Assembly: GCA_035439505.1 (NCBI GenBank)
Contig: DAORKJ010000003.1
Span: 1-64,000, forward strand
Direction: 5' to 3'
Length of the DNA stretch: 64,000 nucleotides
Source of the DNA: UBA7236 sp035439505
Lineage (GTDB): Bacteria > Bacteroidota > Bacteroidia > Chitinophagales > BACL12
Shown: positions 43,367 to 51,808 of the stretch, in pieces
Layout of the letters: the number at the start of each line of letters is the position of its first letter
How positions within the stretch are numbered: position 1 is the first letter of the stretch
The notes under the pieces: model-generated
What the model was told of the DNA's origin: nothing
The model's input: the letters and a program-made list of their open reading frames with translations, nothing else
Databases searched by the model: none
Position numbers and translations under genes: made by a program

Positions 43367-44344
43367 TTATCCATATAATCCACTTTCATACTTTTTCCTA
43401 TAATCAACAGGCGACATACCTGCCGTTTTTTTAAACACATCTCTGAACGCTTTCAAATCGGCATAACCCACCTCAAACATAACCTCATTAACTGTTTTGC
43501 GACCCGATTCGAGCAAACTTTTTGCTGCTTCTATTTTTACTCTTTGCAAATATTCGGCAGGCGAATTAGATGTGGCCTTTTTAAAACGGCGTTCAAATGT
43601 GCGGCGACTTAAATTACTTAAAGCAGCTAATTCATCAACGGTAATCTTGTTTTTGTAATGTGTTTCGATATATACCTGTGCTTCCAGAATAACACAATCA
43701 CCATGGTCTTTTTGTCCTTTGAAAATGGAAAATGGGGACTGACTATTTAAATTAACATTCAGCAAAAAAAACTTTGAAGCCATTATTGCCATCTCCTTAT
43801 TGGTGTATTTTTCAACCAAATACAATAATAAATTCCAATAAGCCATAGCGCCGCCGCTTGAATAAATTCCGTTTTGATCAACTATCACCCTGTCGTCTGC
43901 TAAGGTTACTTCCGGAAATAATTGTCGGAACTGATTGGCAAACATCCAATGCGTGGAACAACTTTTTCCATCTAATAATCCGGTAGAAGCCAACAAAAAC
44001 GCCCCAACGCATAAACTGGCAACTTCTGAACCGCTTTTATAGCGATTTACTACCCATGGAATTAAATCGCTGTTGAGTGCTATAGCAGTTTCCATATCTC
44101 CGCTCAATGCCGGAATTATAATTAAATCTGTTTCACCCACTTCGGTTAACAGTAAGTCCGGCCTGACACTAAATGAACCCTGATTTAACAAAATCTCATG
44201 TTTTGCCGCTACTAACTGCACTTTAAATGGTATCGGTAAACCGGCAGCTCGGTGAAATTCATTCACAGCGCTAAACATGTAACGCGGGTCCACTACGGCA
44301 GCCGGCACAGCCGTTTCGGGAATTAAAATCGATATTGTTTTCAC
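43367..44344 (-). CDS. GlxA-type AraC-family transcriptional regulator
   Basis: The 325-residue protein has an N-terminal DJ-1/PfpI amidotransferase-like domain (LIIIPALSGDM; ASLCVGAFLLASTGLLDG with the nucleophile-like Cys) and a C-terminal AraC double HTH (ITVDELAALSNLSRRTFERRFKKATSNSPAEYLQRVKIEAAKSLLE ... VGYADLKAFRDVFKKTAGMSPVDYRKKY). It starts with GTG at 44344; the ATG two bases earlier is in another frame and stops at once. A -7 box four bases before GTG supports this start. It diverges from the effector-domain gene and shares an inverted operator with it. Confidence 0.88.
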   Translation of the reverse strand: MKTISILIPETAVPAAVVDPRYMFSAVNEFHRAAGLPIPFKVQLVAAKHEILLNQGSFSVRPDLLLTEVGETDLIIIPALSGDMETAIALNSDLIPWVVNRYKSGSEVASLCVGAFLLASTGLLDGKSCSTHWMFANQFRQLFPEVTLADDRVIVDQNGIYSSGGAMAYWNLLLYLVEKYTNKEMAIMASKFFLLNVNLNSQSPFSIFKGQKDHGDCVILEAQVYIETHYKNKITVDELAALSNLSRRTFERRFKKATSNSPAEYLQRVKIEAAKSLLESGRKTVNEVMFEVGYADLKAFRDVFKKTAGMSPVDYRKKYESGLYG

Positions 44345-44348
44345 ATGG

Positions 44349-44356
44349 CAAAAGTA
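44349..44356 (-). promoter_or_regulatory. -7 box TACTTTTG four bases before the GTG start
   Basis: An exact match on the minus strand, with CCAT between box and GTG. Supports a leaderless GTG-initiated message. Confidence 0.5.
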
Positions 44357-44367
44357 TTAAAATATCT

Positions 44368-44427
44368 TGTCGCAAACAACCCCTTACATTGTCGTTTTCC
44401 CCCTCTTAAATATGGGTGTTTGCGACA
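44368..44427. promoter_or_regulatory. Divergent operator: 11-bp inverted half-sites
   Basis: TGTCGCAAACA (44368-44378) and its exact complement TGTTTGCGACA (44417-44427) are 38 bp apart. The right half-site directly abuts the plus-strand -7 box; the left lies 11 bp from the minus-strand one. This is the geometry expected for a looping or dimeric AraC-family regulator controlling both genes. Confidence 0.65.
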
Positions 44428-44435
44428 TAAATTTG
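44428..44435 (+). promoter_or_regulatory. -7 box TAAATTTG four bases before the ATG at 44440
   Basis: An exact match, immediately after the operator half-site. Implies a leaderless transcript under control of the adjacent regulator. Confidence 0.5.
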
Positions 44436-44439
44436 TGGC

Positions 44440-44859
44440 ATGGAAAATCATACTGAAATCACTACAATACCTAACGACATAGTAGTTTGCTGCATACGTG
44501 CAGAATCTTTTCCGGGTGGTGTTTTGGCGGCACACCAGGAATTGCATAGGTTAATTCCGCAAAAACCGGGAAGAATGTATTATGGCATTTCCTATCCCGA
44601 TGTAACCAGAAAAATTTTATATAAAGCAGCTGTTAACATGCTGAATTATGATGAACCCGAAAAATTAAATTGCGAAACGGATGTAATAAAAGCCGGCAAA
44701 TATTATAGCACAATTTTAACCGATTTTATGAACAATATTCCTGCAATAAGCCATATTTTTAATCAATTATTGCAACATCCGGATTTAGACCCTGAAGGTT
44801 ATTGTTTAGAAATTTATATGAACGATAAAGATGTGCAACTATTAGTCAAATTAATTTAA
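44440..44859 (+). CDS. Small GyrI-like/effector-binding-type protein (tentative)
   Basis: The 139-residue soluble protein has alternating beta/alpha segments (IVVCCIRAESFPGGVLAAHQELHRLI, RMYYGISYP, GYCLEIYMNDKDVQLLVKLI). The overall pattern recalls AraC effector-binding/GyrI-like domains, which bind small molecules, but the match is not decisive. It is transcribed divergently from the GlxA-type regulator and followed closely by two VOC genes, so it is probably part of a small inducible response unit. Confidence 0.45.
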   Translation: MENHTEITTIPNDIVVCCIRAESFPGGVLAAHQELHRLIPQKPGRMYYGISYPDVTRKILYKAAVNMLNYDEPEKLNCETDVIKAGKYYSTILTDFMNNIPAISHIFNQLLQHPDLDPEGYCLEIYMNDKDVQLLVKLI

Positions 44860-44875
44860 TTCAAAAAAACAAAAA

Positions 44876-45292
44876 ATGGCAACTCAAATTTTTATTAATC
44901 TTCCTGTGAAAGACCTTCAAAAATCAATTGGTTTTTTCACATATCTTGGATTTACCTTTAATCCGCAATTCACCGACGAAACAGCAACTTGTATGATTAT
45001 CAGTGAAAATATTTATGTAATGTTATTAATTGAATCGCGCTTCCAGGAATTTACAAAAAAACCTGTCAGCGATGCCAAATCAAGCACAGAAGTTCTCATT
45101 TGTTTAGACGCTGAAAGCAGAGAAGCTGTTGACACCATGGTAAAAAATGCTGTTGATGCAGGCGGAAGGATTTACGCCGACCCAATGGATCATGGCTGGA
45201 TGTACGGACATAGTTTCGAAGACCTCGATGGTCACCAATGGGAGGTTGCCTATATGGATATCACCGCATTTCCTCAACCAGAAAATAATTAA
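44876..45292 (+). CDS. VOC-superfamily (glyoxalase/bleomycin-resistance-like) protein
   Basis: The 138-residue protein has INLPVKDLQKSIGFFTYLGFTFN at the start and YGHSFEDLDGHQWEVAYMD at the end, the two-module VOC pattern with a terminal metal-ligand-like Glu in WEV. It starts 16 bp after the effector-like gene and is followed by a second VOC gene two bases after its stop. It is likely a dioxygenase/lyase-type or binding protein; the substrate is not predictable. Confidence 0.8.
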   Translation: MATQIFINLPVKDLQKSIGFFTYLGFTFNPQFTDETATCMIISENIYVMLLIESRFQEFTKKPVSDAKSSTEVLICLDAESREAVDTMVKNAVDAGGRIYADPMDHGWMYGHSFEDLDGHQWEVAYMDITAFPQPENN

Positions 45293-45294
45293 CT

Positions 45295-45705
45295 ATGATT
45301 TCAAATATAATTCCTTACATTAATTTTAATGGAAATTGTGAAGCGGCCCTCACATTTTATCAATCGTGTTTAGGTGGTGAAATAAAATTATTACCTGTAA
45401 AAGAATCACCTGCTGCGCCGCAATTACCTTCAGAAATGCATGAAAAAATAATGCATGGAGAAATTAAATTCGGTAACATGATGATAATGGCTACCGACAT
45501 TAACGATCAACGCTCACAAACAGGCAATGCCGTGTCGTTATTTATTCATTTTACCGAAAAAGATGAATTAATGCGTGCATTCGAAGCTTTGTCTGCCGGT
45601 GGAGTTATCACACTTGCAGTGGCAAATCAATCGTGGGGAGCTACCTATGGTGAGCTTATCGACAAATTTGGCATCAAGTGGCGATGCAATTTTCATCAAA
45701 TGTAA
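45295..45705 (+). CDS. VOC-superfamily PhnB-like protein
   Basis: The 136-residue protein opens IPYINFNGNCEAALTFYQSCLGGE and ends WGATYGELIDKFGIKWRCNF, the PhnB/3-demethylubiquinone-methyltransferase-like VOC subgroup. It is distinct from the preceding VOC protein, so the pair is not a recent duplication. It is the last gene of the short operon before a terminator. Confidence 0.8.
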   Translation: MISNIIPYINFNGNCEAALTFYQSCLGGEIKLLPVKESPAAPQLPSEMHEKIMHGEIKFGNMMIMATDINDQRSQTGNAVSLFIHFTEKDELMRAFEALSAGGVITLAVANQSWGATYGELIDKFGIKWRCNFHQM

Positions 45706-45723
45706 ATTGAACACTTTTTAGAG

Positions 45724-45758
45724 CGACTTAATAGTAAAAATATTAAGTCGTTTTTTTT
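45724..45758 (+). terminator. Rho-independent terminator
   Basis: CGACTTAATA (45724-45733), loop GTAAAAA, TATTAAGTCG (45741-45750) and eight T. It ends the VOC operon, just before the convergent ridA-like gene. Confidence 0.9.
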
Positions 45759-45763
45759 GACGT

Positions 45764-46147
45764 TTAATCTAGAACAGCCGTAGCCTCAATCTCCACCAAA
45801 TATTCAGGAGCAATGAGTTTGCTGATTTCTACCATGGTAGTACATGGTTTTATATCTTTAAAAAACTCGCCATGGGCTCTGCCGTATTCTTCCCAGCGTG
45901 ATATATCTGTAACAAAAATGCGAGTGCGCACTACATGTTTTAATTCGGCACCACATTGTTGTAAAACCTTTTCTATTTTTTGAATGACAAATTTAGTTTG
46001 TTCATAAGCAGAATCTCCACCAACTAAATTATTATCTGCATCAACCGCAACTGTTCCTGTAACTTCAATTGTATTATTAATAATAACAGCGCGTGAATAT
46101 CCAACTATATCCTCCCATTTTGCTCCTGACGAAATATTTTTTCTCAT
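45764..46147 (-). CDS. RidA/YjgF/UK114-family protein
   Basis: The 127-residue protein has the family's core: EVTGTVAVDADNNLVGGDSAYEQTKFVIQKIEKVLQQCGAELKHVVRTRIFVTDISRWEEYGRAHGEFF and CTTMVEISKLIAPEYLVEIEATAV. The Arg in VRTRIFVTD and the terminal EIEATA are conserved in this family. Canonical RidA deaminates reactive enamines/imines; this looks like one of the Rid subfamilies rather than strict RidA. It follows lpxD by one base, so it is co-transcribed. Confidence 0.85.
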   Translation of the reverse strand: MRKNISSGAKWEDIVGYSRAVIINNTIEVTGTVAVDADNNLVGGDSAYEQTKFVIQKIEKVLQQCGAELKHVVRTRIFVTDISRWEEYGRAHGEFFKDIKPCTTMVEISKLIAPEYLVEIEATAVLD

Positions 46148-46148
46148 A

Positions 46149-47096
46149 TTAATTATCCGCGTTTTTTTTGCGCATGGTTTCCCATATTTCCAGCATATTA
46201 TTTGCCGCTGCCATTTGTTTCATTTTTTGACGCGCTTCACTTGCCGGAGAACCAAAATAGGTTTTTCCTGCTTCCAAATCTTTTCCTACTCCACTCTGTG
46301 CTAAAATGACAACATTATCGCCAATATGTAGTGTTTTCGAAATACCAACCTGTCCCCACGCAATTACATTATTACCGATAATTGTTTTACCACCTATACC
46401 AACCTGTCCGGCAAATAAACACATTTTACCAATTTCAACACCGTGGCCAATATGAATATGATTATCCAATTTTGTCTGTTCACCAATAATAGTATCTCCA
46501 CTCACACCTTTATCAATAGTGCAACATGCGCCAATTTCAACACCGTCGTGAATAATTACGCGACCACAACTTTCCATTTTATCAAAATGTTTTTCGCGTC
46601 GTTTAAAATAAAATGCATCAGCACCTAAAACTGTGTTGGCATGAACAATAACATCATTACCAATAATTGCATTGTCATAAATTACCACATTAGGATGCAG
46701 GATACAATTTTTTCCGATAATTACATTATTGCCAATATATACTCCGGGAAAAATTATAGTGCCTTCGCCAATAACCGCATTATCCGCAATATTTTTTAAC
46801 GAAGGTGTAAATGGTGCAAAATGTTTTACCAATTTTACATAATCGCGAAACGGATCATCGCTAAAAATTAATCCTTTCCCATCGGGGCATTCAACTTCTT
46901 TATTAATGATAACAAAAGTTGCTGCAGAGTTAAGAGCCTTATCGTAGTATTTGTGGAAATCAACAAAAGTGATATCACCACTCGTTACTTTATGAATTTC
47001 ATTTATTCCCGTAATAAGTGCATCACCGTTTCCTGAGTATGTAGCATTTAACAATGCAGCACAATCTTTTAACGAAATAGGATTTTTCAACTTCAT
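46149..47096 (-). CDS. lpxD: UDP-3-O-acylglucosamine N-acyltransferase (LpxD-like)
   Basis: Adds the N-linked hydroxyacyl chain in lipid A synthesis. The 315 residues comprise an N-terminal uridine-binding domain (ITGINEIHKVTSGDITFVDFHKYYDKAL) followed by about ten left-handed beta-helix hexapeptide repeats (NAVIGEGTIIFPGVYIGNNVIIGKNC...). The catalytic-histidine region LDNHIHIGHGVEIG is present. It is somewhat shorter than the usual ~340-residue LpxD, so it may be a second Bacteroidota paralogue. Lpx neighbours are absent. The -7 box lies four bases before the start. Confidence 0.82.
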   Translation of the reverse strand: MKLKNPISLKDCAALLNATYSGNGDALITGINEIHKVTSGDITFVDFHKYYDKALNSAATFVIINKEVECPDGKGLIFSDDPFRDYVKLVKHFAPFTPSLKNIADNAVIGEGTIIFPGVYIGNNVIIGKNCILHPNVVIYDNAIIGNDVIVHANTVLGADAFYFKRREKHFDKMESCGRVIIHDGVEIGACCTIDKGVSGDTIIGEQTKLDNHIHIGHGVEIGKMCLFAGQVGIGGKTIIGNNVIAWGQVGISKTLHIGDNVVILAQSGVGKDLEAGKTYFGSPASEARQKMKQMAAANNMLEIWETMRKKNADN

Positions 47097-47100
47097 GCTG

Positions 47101-47108
47101 CAAAGGTA
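47101..47108 (-). promoter_or_regulatory. -7 box TACCTTTG four bases before lpxD
   Basis: An exact match on the minus strand, with CAGC between box and ATG. Implies a leaderless message for the lpxD-ridA pair. Confidence 0.5.
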
Positions 47109-47209
47109 ATCGGTAAAAATACGCGGAGTGTAAAAGCCCTGAAAATTTGTCTGCCTATTGCTTCCCTATCCCTTATACAAATGTTCATCAAGCTATCCCG
47201 CGAATGGCT

Positions 47210-47217
47210 TATCTTTG
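47210..47217 (+). promoter_or_regulatory. -7 box TATCTTTG upstream of gcvT
   Basis: An exact match, 46 bases before the gcvT ATG. No strong -33 element is seen at normal spacing. Confidence 0.4.
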
Positions 47218-47263
47218 CGCCTGCCTTTGCCCTTTTGAGGGTAAGAGCTAAACTTCAAACTAT

Positions 47264-48355
47264 ATGAAACAAACTGCGCTCACACAATTACACAAAGACC
47301 TCGGCGCCAAAATGGCTGAGTTTGCGGGCTATGAAATGCCTATTGTTTATTCCGGACAAGTTGAAGAACACCATACCGTGCGCAATGCTGTTGGGGTTTT
47401 CGATGTGAGCCATATGGGTGAATTTATTCTAAAAGGCGAAGGCGCTGCTGCGTTAATCCAAAAAGTAACCTCTAACGATGTGTATGCATTAAGTCCCGGC
47501 AAAGCGCAATACAGCTGCCTGCCAAACGAAAATGGCGGCATCGTGGACGACTTACTTGTTTACCACCTCGAAGATGGTAACTATATGTTAGTGGTAAATG
47601 CCAGTAACATTGAAAAAGACTGGAACCATATCATGAAATACAATACCGAAAATGTAGATATGGTGAATATTTCTGATAATACCAGTTTGCTGGCCATTCA
47701 GGGACCAAAAGCCATTGAGGCGCTTCAAAGCCTTACTGATGTTGACTTGAGTACAATTGCTTATTACACTTTTACCAAACATCAATTTGCCGGTGTGGGC
47801 AATGTAATTATATCTGCAACTGGATATACCGGTGCAGGTGGGTTTGAAATTTATTTCCCAAAAGAACATTCCTTAACCATTTGGAACAAAATATTTGAAG
47901 CAGGCGCCGCTTATGGCATTAAACCAATTGGCCTTGCTGCTCGTGATACCTTACGACTTGAAATGGGCTTTTGTTTGTATGGCAACGATATTGACGATAC
48001 CACATCTCCTCTGGAAGCAGGTTTAGGCTGGATTACCAAGCTAAAAGCGGCTAATAATGAGTTTGTAGGTAAGGATAAAATTGTAGCAGGTAAAGAAGCC
48101 GGATTAACAAGAAAATTGGTAGGCTTTGAGATGATCGACAGAGGCATTCCACGCCACGATTACCCTATTTTAGATGAAAATGGAACCGTAATTGGCAAAG
48201 TAACTTCAGGCACTCAAAGTCCGAGTTTGAACAAAGCAATAGGCCTAGGATATGTAAACAACGAAAAATCTGCCGTTGATTCCGAAATTTTTATAGATAT
48301 TCGCCAAAAACCTGTGAAAGCCAAAGTTGTAAAGATTCCATTTTGGAATAAATAA
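47264..48355 (+). CDS. gcvT: Glycine cleavage system aminomethyltransferase (T protein)
   Basis: The T protein of the glycine cleavage system transfers the methylene group to tetrahydrofolate and releases ammonia. The 363 residues match the family length. Motifs: MAEFAGYEMPIVYSGQVEEHHTVRNAVGVFDVSHMGE, LAIQGPKA, GYTGAGGFEIYFP, AARDTLRLEMGFCLYGNDID (folate-binding region) and GTQSPSLNKAIGLGYV. gcvH and gcvP are not adjacent. A ComB-like gene follows after 34 bp. Confidence 0.95.
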   Translation: MKQTALTQLHKDLGAKMAEFAGYEMPIVYSGQVEEHHTVRNAVGVFDVSHMGEFILKGEGAAALIQKVTSNDVYALSPGKAQYSCLPNENGGIVDDLLVYHLEDGNYMLVVNASNIEKDWNHIMKYNTENVDMVNISDNTSLLAIQGPKAIEALQSLTDVDLSTIAYYTFTKHQFAGVGNVIISATGYTGAGGFEIYFPKEHSLTIWNKIFEAGAAYGIKPIGLAARDTLRLEMGFCLYGNDIDDTTSPLEAGLGWITKLKAANNEFVGKDKIVAGKEAGLTRKLVGFEMIDRGIPRHDYPILDENGTVIGKVTSGTQSPSLNKAIGLGYVNNEKSAVDSEIFIDIRQKPVKAKVVKIPFWNK

Positions 48356-48389
48356 TTGGAGCCTTTTCAAATCAATTGCTTTCAACATT

Positions 48390-49118
48390 ATGACCAACAC
48401 ACAAGAAGATAATCGCCCAATATTAGAGGTTTGTTTAACACCTGCCCTTTGGGATCAACATGACCCCAAGGATAAAAACGTGGTAGTTATTGATATTATT
48501 CGCGCTACCTCTACTATTGCCTCTGCATTACATCATGGTGTAAAAAAAATGATCCCGGTTGAAACTGTTGAAGAAGCAAATACCTGGCTCGAAAAAGGTT
48601 ATTTAGTTGCCGGTGAACGCGATGGTATTAAAATTCCACATTTCCATTTTGGTAATTCTCCTTTCGAATTTATGGGAGAAGATGTGAGAGGAAAAGAAAT
48701 AATTCATACCACCACAAATGGCACGCGTTGTGTTCTCAAAAGTAAAGGTGCAAGAAATATTGTCGCCGGAAGTTTTGTTAATCAGGATGCTATTTTCGAC
48801 TGGATAAAAAAAGAAAACAGAAATACTATTTTATTTTGCGCCGGCTGGAAAGACCATTACGTAATGGATGATGCGCTTTTTGCAGGTGCTGTTGTACGTG
48901 AATTGGCCGATGATTTTAGAATTATCGACGATTCAACTTTAAGTGCAAAATTATTATACAAACACGTTCGTGAAAACATGTTGCGCACAGTGAAACAAGC
49001 TACTCACTTTAAACGTTTGCAACGATTAGGTATAGAAAACGACATCAAGTTTTGTATGAGCAATCCACAGTTTGATGTGGTGCCTATTTTTGATGGTGTG
49101 GGTTTTGTAAAATTATAA
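48390..49118 (+). CDS. ComB-family 2-phosphosulfolactate phosphatase
   Basis: The 242-residue protein has the ComB signatures VVVIDIIRATSTIASAL, VAGERDGIKI, FGNSPFEF, TTTNGTRC and CAGWKDHYVMDDALFAGAVV. In methanogens ComB makes sulfolactate for coenzyme M; in bacteria it is found without the rest of that pathway, so the substrate here is not settled. It lies 34 bp after gcvT on the same strand and may be co-transcribed. Confidence 0.85.
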   Translation: MTNTQEDNRPILEVCLTPALWDQHDPKDKNVVVIDIIRATSTIASALHHGVKKMIPVETVEEANTWLEKGYLVAGERDGIKIPHFHFGNSPFEFMGEDVRGKEIIHTTTNGTRCVLKSKGARNIVAGSFVNQDAIFDWIKKENRNTILFCAGWKDHYVMDDALFAGAVVRELADDFRIIDDSTLSAKLLYKHVRENMLRTVKQATHFKRLQRLGIENDIKFCMSNPQFDVVPIFDGVGFVKL

Positions 49119-49162
49119 TCCCACCTTTTAAAAAATTACTGCCGCTTTTTAAATTACGTATT

Positions 49163-51193
49163 TTACTTTTCGTCATCCGCACTTAAAAAGTGGATAGACT
49201 GAATAAATCTTGTAGCATTGTTCGACACCAGGATTTGGCTATCGCCTCCTGCTGCAAACTGGTATACAGTATTTCCATCGAAATAAAAGTAGATGCGATA
49301 AATTTTGCTATTCATCAATTGCATTTCTATATAACGACCTTCAACACCATTATTTTCTACTTTTTCGGTTTTATAGGCTTTTCCGATATATGACTTCTCT
49401 GCAGTTGCAACTAAATCCTCAAAAAAAGCATTTTTATTCCCGAATTTGTGACCTGGAGGATAGGTGCTTGCGGTTACGATATATTCAACTAATTCCTTGT
49501 AATCGGTAGATGAATAAGTAATTACATTTAACGGTCCTGCTGCTAAAGGATATGTTTTTGTTTGTTTAGAAGGTGGTGTAGGTAAATAACAATTAAACGA
49601 TGGTTGTTCAAAAAAGTGCCAGTTTACCAATACGTTGGTTGCTGTTTGAAATGAATTTAAAAACGATTCGGCATATACACTAAATGGATTATCGCCCGGG
49701 CCGCCAACCAATAATTGATACAACACATTGTCTTGTAACAAAAATTGCGAACGCACAAAAAACGAATCACCAACAACTGCAGTAAATTCTCTTCCTGTAA
49801 AGTTCGGATTAGAAACAATACGCTGGTCGATTATTCTTCCGCTAATTTGATCTTGTGTGCTTTTTATAAATTGTTCGAAAAAATTATTTTTATTATTCTG
49901 AACAAAATTTGGAGGGTAAACCGTATATCCAACTGAATAAAACAAATCGGATTTAGCGTGGTTATTTGAATAAATAAATTTCTTAATAGTTCCGCCATTA
50001 CTCCATGGTGTTTCTGATTTTTCCCACTCTGCTTTCACTGGAACTTTAACTTTAAAATTAGCGTCAGTCCCTTTTAATTCATACCAACTTTCCATAAATA
50101 AAGTATCGGCAGCAGCCATATCAAAAAAATCGCCAAATGGATCTCTATAGGCCAAAAATCCATCGTTGTAACTGTTGTTATCTTTAATATTTATGACTTT
50201 AATAGTTTCCGGATCTATATACCCGTTAATTGCTGGTGTTAAGGTCATTTCAGGAAAGTCATCAGGAATATTGGATGAAACAGAAGCTGTTGCATTGTTG
50301 TTTTTATCGCCTAATTGTGGTGCATTTCCTGCATATAATTTTATGCTCAAAGGCTCTGCTGTTACAATAAATCCTTTGTTTTTTAATTTTTTTAATATCC
50401 CCGATTCGCCAGCCACCAAATCAGCATCTAAAACATATAATACCGATTGTTGTGAACTAAGGGGTTCAATTTTTTTAAGTAAAAAGTCGTTCATGTTATT
50501 CAGCATTACATTAATATAAGCTGACTGCTCTGCTGAATTAACAACTTTAATATAATCGGTTAATGATTGTTGCACATAAGCATTAAACTTTTCAGCATCA
50601 GCATCAAGGTAAGTTTGAACATTATTTACATAACTGCTTAACACCATTGCCTGCGTACTAAAATCCATTTGATCCATAATACCGGCAATTTGTCTGATGG
50701 TAACTAAACTCAATGTCGGTTTTGATTGTTGCAGCGCAATATCCATTAATATGGTTTGCTGAAAATCAGCGCCTGCCGCATGATCTTTTTCTTTAAATAA
50801 TTGCAAAACATATAATGGTTTAAATCCGTAATAATTTTCAGGACTCGTTTTTAATTTATCGTTCACCATTAATTCAAAACGGATTCTGTCTTCGCGTTTA
50901 TAATAACCTTTCAAAGTATTATCTCCTGAAGATTTCATAAAAACAGGAATATTCTGGATTTCTGATTGATCGGGTACATTAAAAAATGCTACCGTATTTA
51001 CCTTATCCATAATTAAAGCTGTGCCGGAAGCAATGTCGTAATTTTCTACGCCAGGCAGGGTAGTAGAAGCCAAAACGTATGAGTTGTATTTGCCATCGGG
51101 ACTGGTAACTTTCCAGAGTAAAGATTCCTGTGCCTGTGCAGCTTGTATCAATAAGCCCGTAAAAATGTATAAAACGATGTTCCTCAGCATCAT
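49163..51193 (-). CDS. Exported protein with divergent TraB/GumN-like domain
   Basis: The 676-residue protein has a signal peptide (MMLRNIVLYIFTGLLIQAAQAQ). Residues ~24-290 resemble the TraB/GumN fold (LLWKVTSPDGKYNSYVLASTTLPG; MDIALQQSKPTLSL; MLNNMNDFLLKKIEPL; VLYVLDADLVAGESGILKKLKNKGF), but the usual GTxH metal-ligand motif is replaced by ASTT. The C-terminal half has two similar segments (SNNHAKSDLFYSVGYTVYPPNFVQNNKNNFFEQFI; LNVITYSSTDYKELVEYIVTASTYPPGHKFGNKNAFFEDLV), a repeated domain of unknown function. It is probably enzymatically inactive or altered. Confidence 0.6.
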   Translation of the reverse strand: MMLRNIVLYIFTGLLIQAAQAQESLLWKVTSPDGKYNSYVLASTTLPGVENYDIASGTALIMDKVNTVAFFNVPDQSEIQNIPVFMKSSGDNTLKGYYKREDRIRFELMVNDKLKTSPENYYGFKPLYVLQLFKEKDHAAGADFQQTILMDIALQQSKPTLSLVTIRQIAGIMDQMDFSTQAMVLSSYVNNVQTYLDADAEKFNAYVQQSLTDYIKVVNSAEQSAYINVMLNNMNDFLLKKIEPLSSQQSVLYVLDADLVAGESGILKKLKNKGFIVTAEPLSIKLYAGNAPQLGDKNNNATASVSSNIPDDFPEMTLTPAINGYIDPETIKVINIKDNNSYNDGFLAYRDPFGDFFDMAAADTLFMESWYELKGTDANFKVKVPVKAEWEKSETPWSNGGTIKKFIYSNNHAKSDLFYSVGYTVYPPNFVQNNKNNFFEQFIKSTQDQISGRIIDQRIVSNPNFTGREFTAVVGDSFFVRSQFLLQDNVLYQLLVGGPGDNPFSVYAESFLNSFQTATNVLVNWHFFEQPSFNCYLPTPPSKQTKTYPLAAGPLNVITYSSTDYKELVEYIVTASTYPPGHKFGNKNAFFEDLVATAEKSYIGKAYKTEKVENNGVEGRYIEMQLMNSKIYRIYFYFDGNTVYQFAAGGDSQILVSNNATRFIQSIHFLSADDEK

Positions 51194-51268
51194 ATATTTG
51201 TCTGTTGAATGGGTAAATTTAAGGTAAAGTTATGGGTTTTAACAACAGTTTTTTATTTCTACCTTTCA

Positions 51269-51287
51269 GTCACAAAATTGATGTGAC
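51269..51287. promoter_or_regulatory. GTCACA-N7-TGTGAC inverted repeat abutting a start codon
   Basis: GTCACA (51269-51274) and TGTGAC (51282-51287) flank AAATTGA, and the ATG at 51288 follows directly. This is the reverse order of a CRP-type TGTGA-N6-TCACA site, so it is either an operator of another factor or a leader hairpin covering the start. Confidence 0.3.
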
Positions 51288-51788
51288 ATGGTAATCGACC
51301 AAAATCAAATACTTCAAATATGCCTTCGGGTTGCTGTTATCTACGTGATAGTGCTTGCCGGACTGAGAGTTATGGGTAAAAGAGAGATTGCTCAACTCAG
51401 CGTAATCGACTTTGTTTTGGTGCTTTTAATTAGCAATGCTGTGCAAAATGCGATGCTCGGAAGCAATACCACACTTTTTGGCGGAATTGTTGCTGCTATA
51501 ACCTTGTTTGTTATCAATTTTGTGTTAAAACAGGTTGAAAATTATGGTCCTTTTAGAAAATTATTGGAAGGAAACCCCGTTTTACTCATTTATGAGGGCA
51601 AAGTGAATACCTCAAATTTGAAAAAATCGGGAATTTCGATGGCAGAACTTGAAGCTGCAGTCAGAGCACATGGTGTGGAACATATTGAAGAAGTAAACCT
51701 CGGAATGCTGGAGGTAAATGGTAACATCAGTATTCTTTCAAGTAATTATACCATCAAAACTGAAACAAAACAGATAAAACAAGATTAA
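51288..51788 (+). CDS. DUF421/YetF-family membrane protein
   Basis: The 166-residue protein has three transmembrane segments (ICLRVAVIYVIVLAGLRVMG; VIDFVLVLLISNAVQNAML; LFGGIVAAITLFVINFVL), then a soluble domain with LEGNPVLLIYEGKVNTSNLKKSGISMAELEAAVRAHGV. GKREIAQLSVIDFVLVLLISN is the DUF421 signature. Molecular function is unknown; YetF-type proteins are associated with spores or stress in other bacteria. It is followed 20 bp later by the MORN gene. Confidence 0.88.
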   Translation: MVIDQNQILQICLRVAVIYVIVLAGLRVMGKREIAQLSVIDFVLVLLISNAVQNAMLGSNTTLFGGIVAAITLFVINFVLKQVENYGPFRKLLEGNPVLLIYEGKVNTSNLKKSGISMAELEAAVRAHGVEHIEEVNLGMLEVNGNISILSSNYTIKTETKQIKQD

Positions 51789-51808
51789 GCATTACAGGTT
51801 ATTAATTT

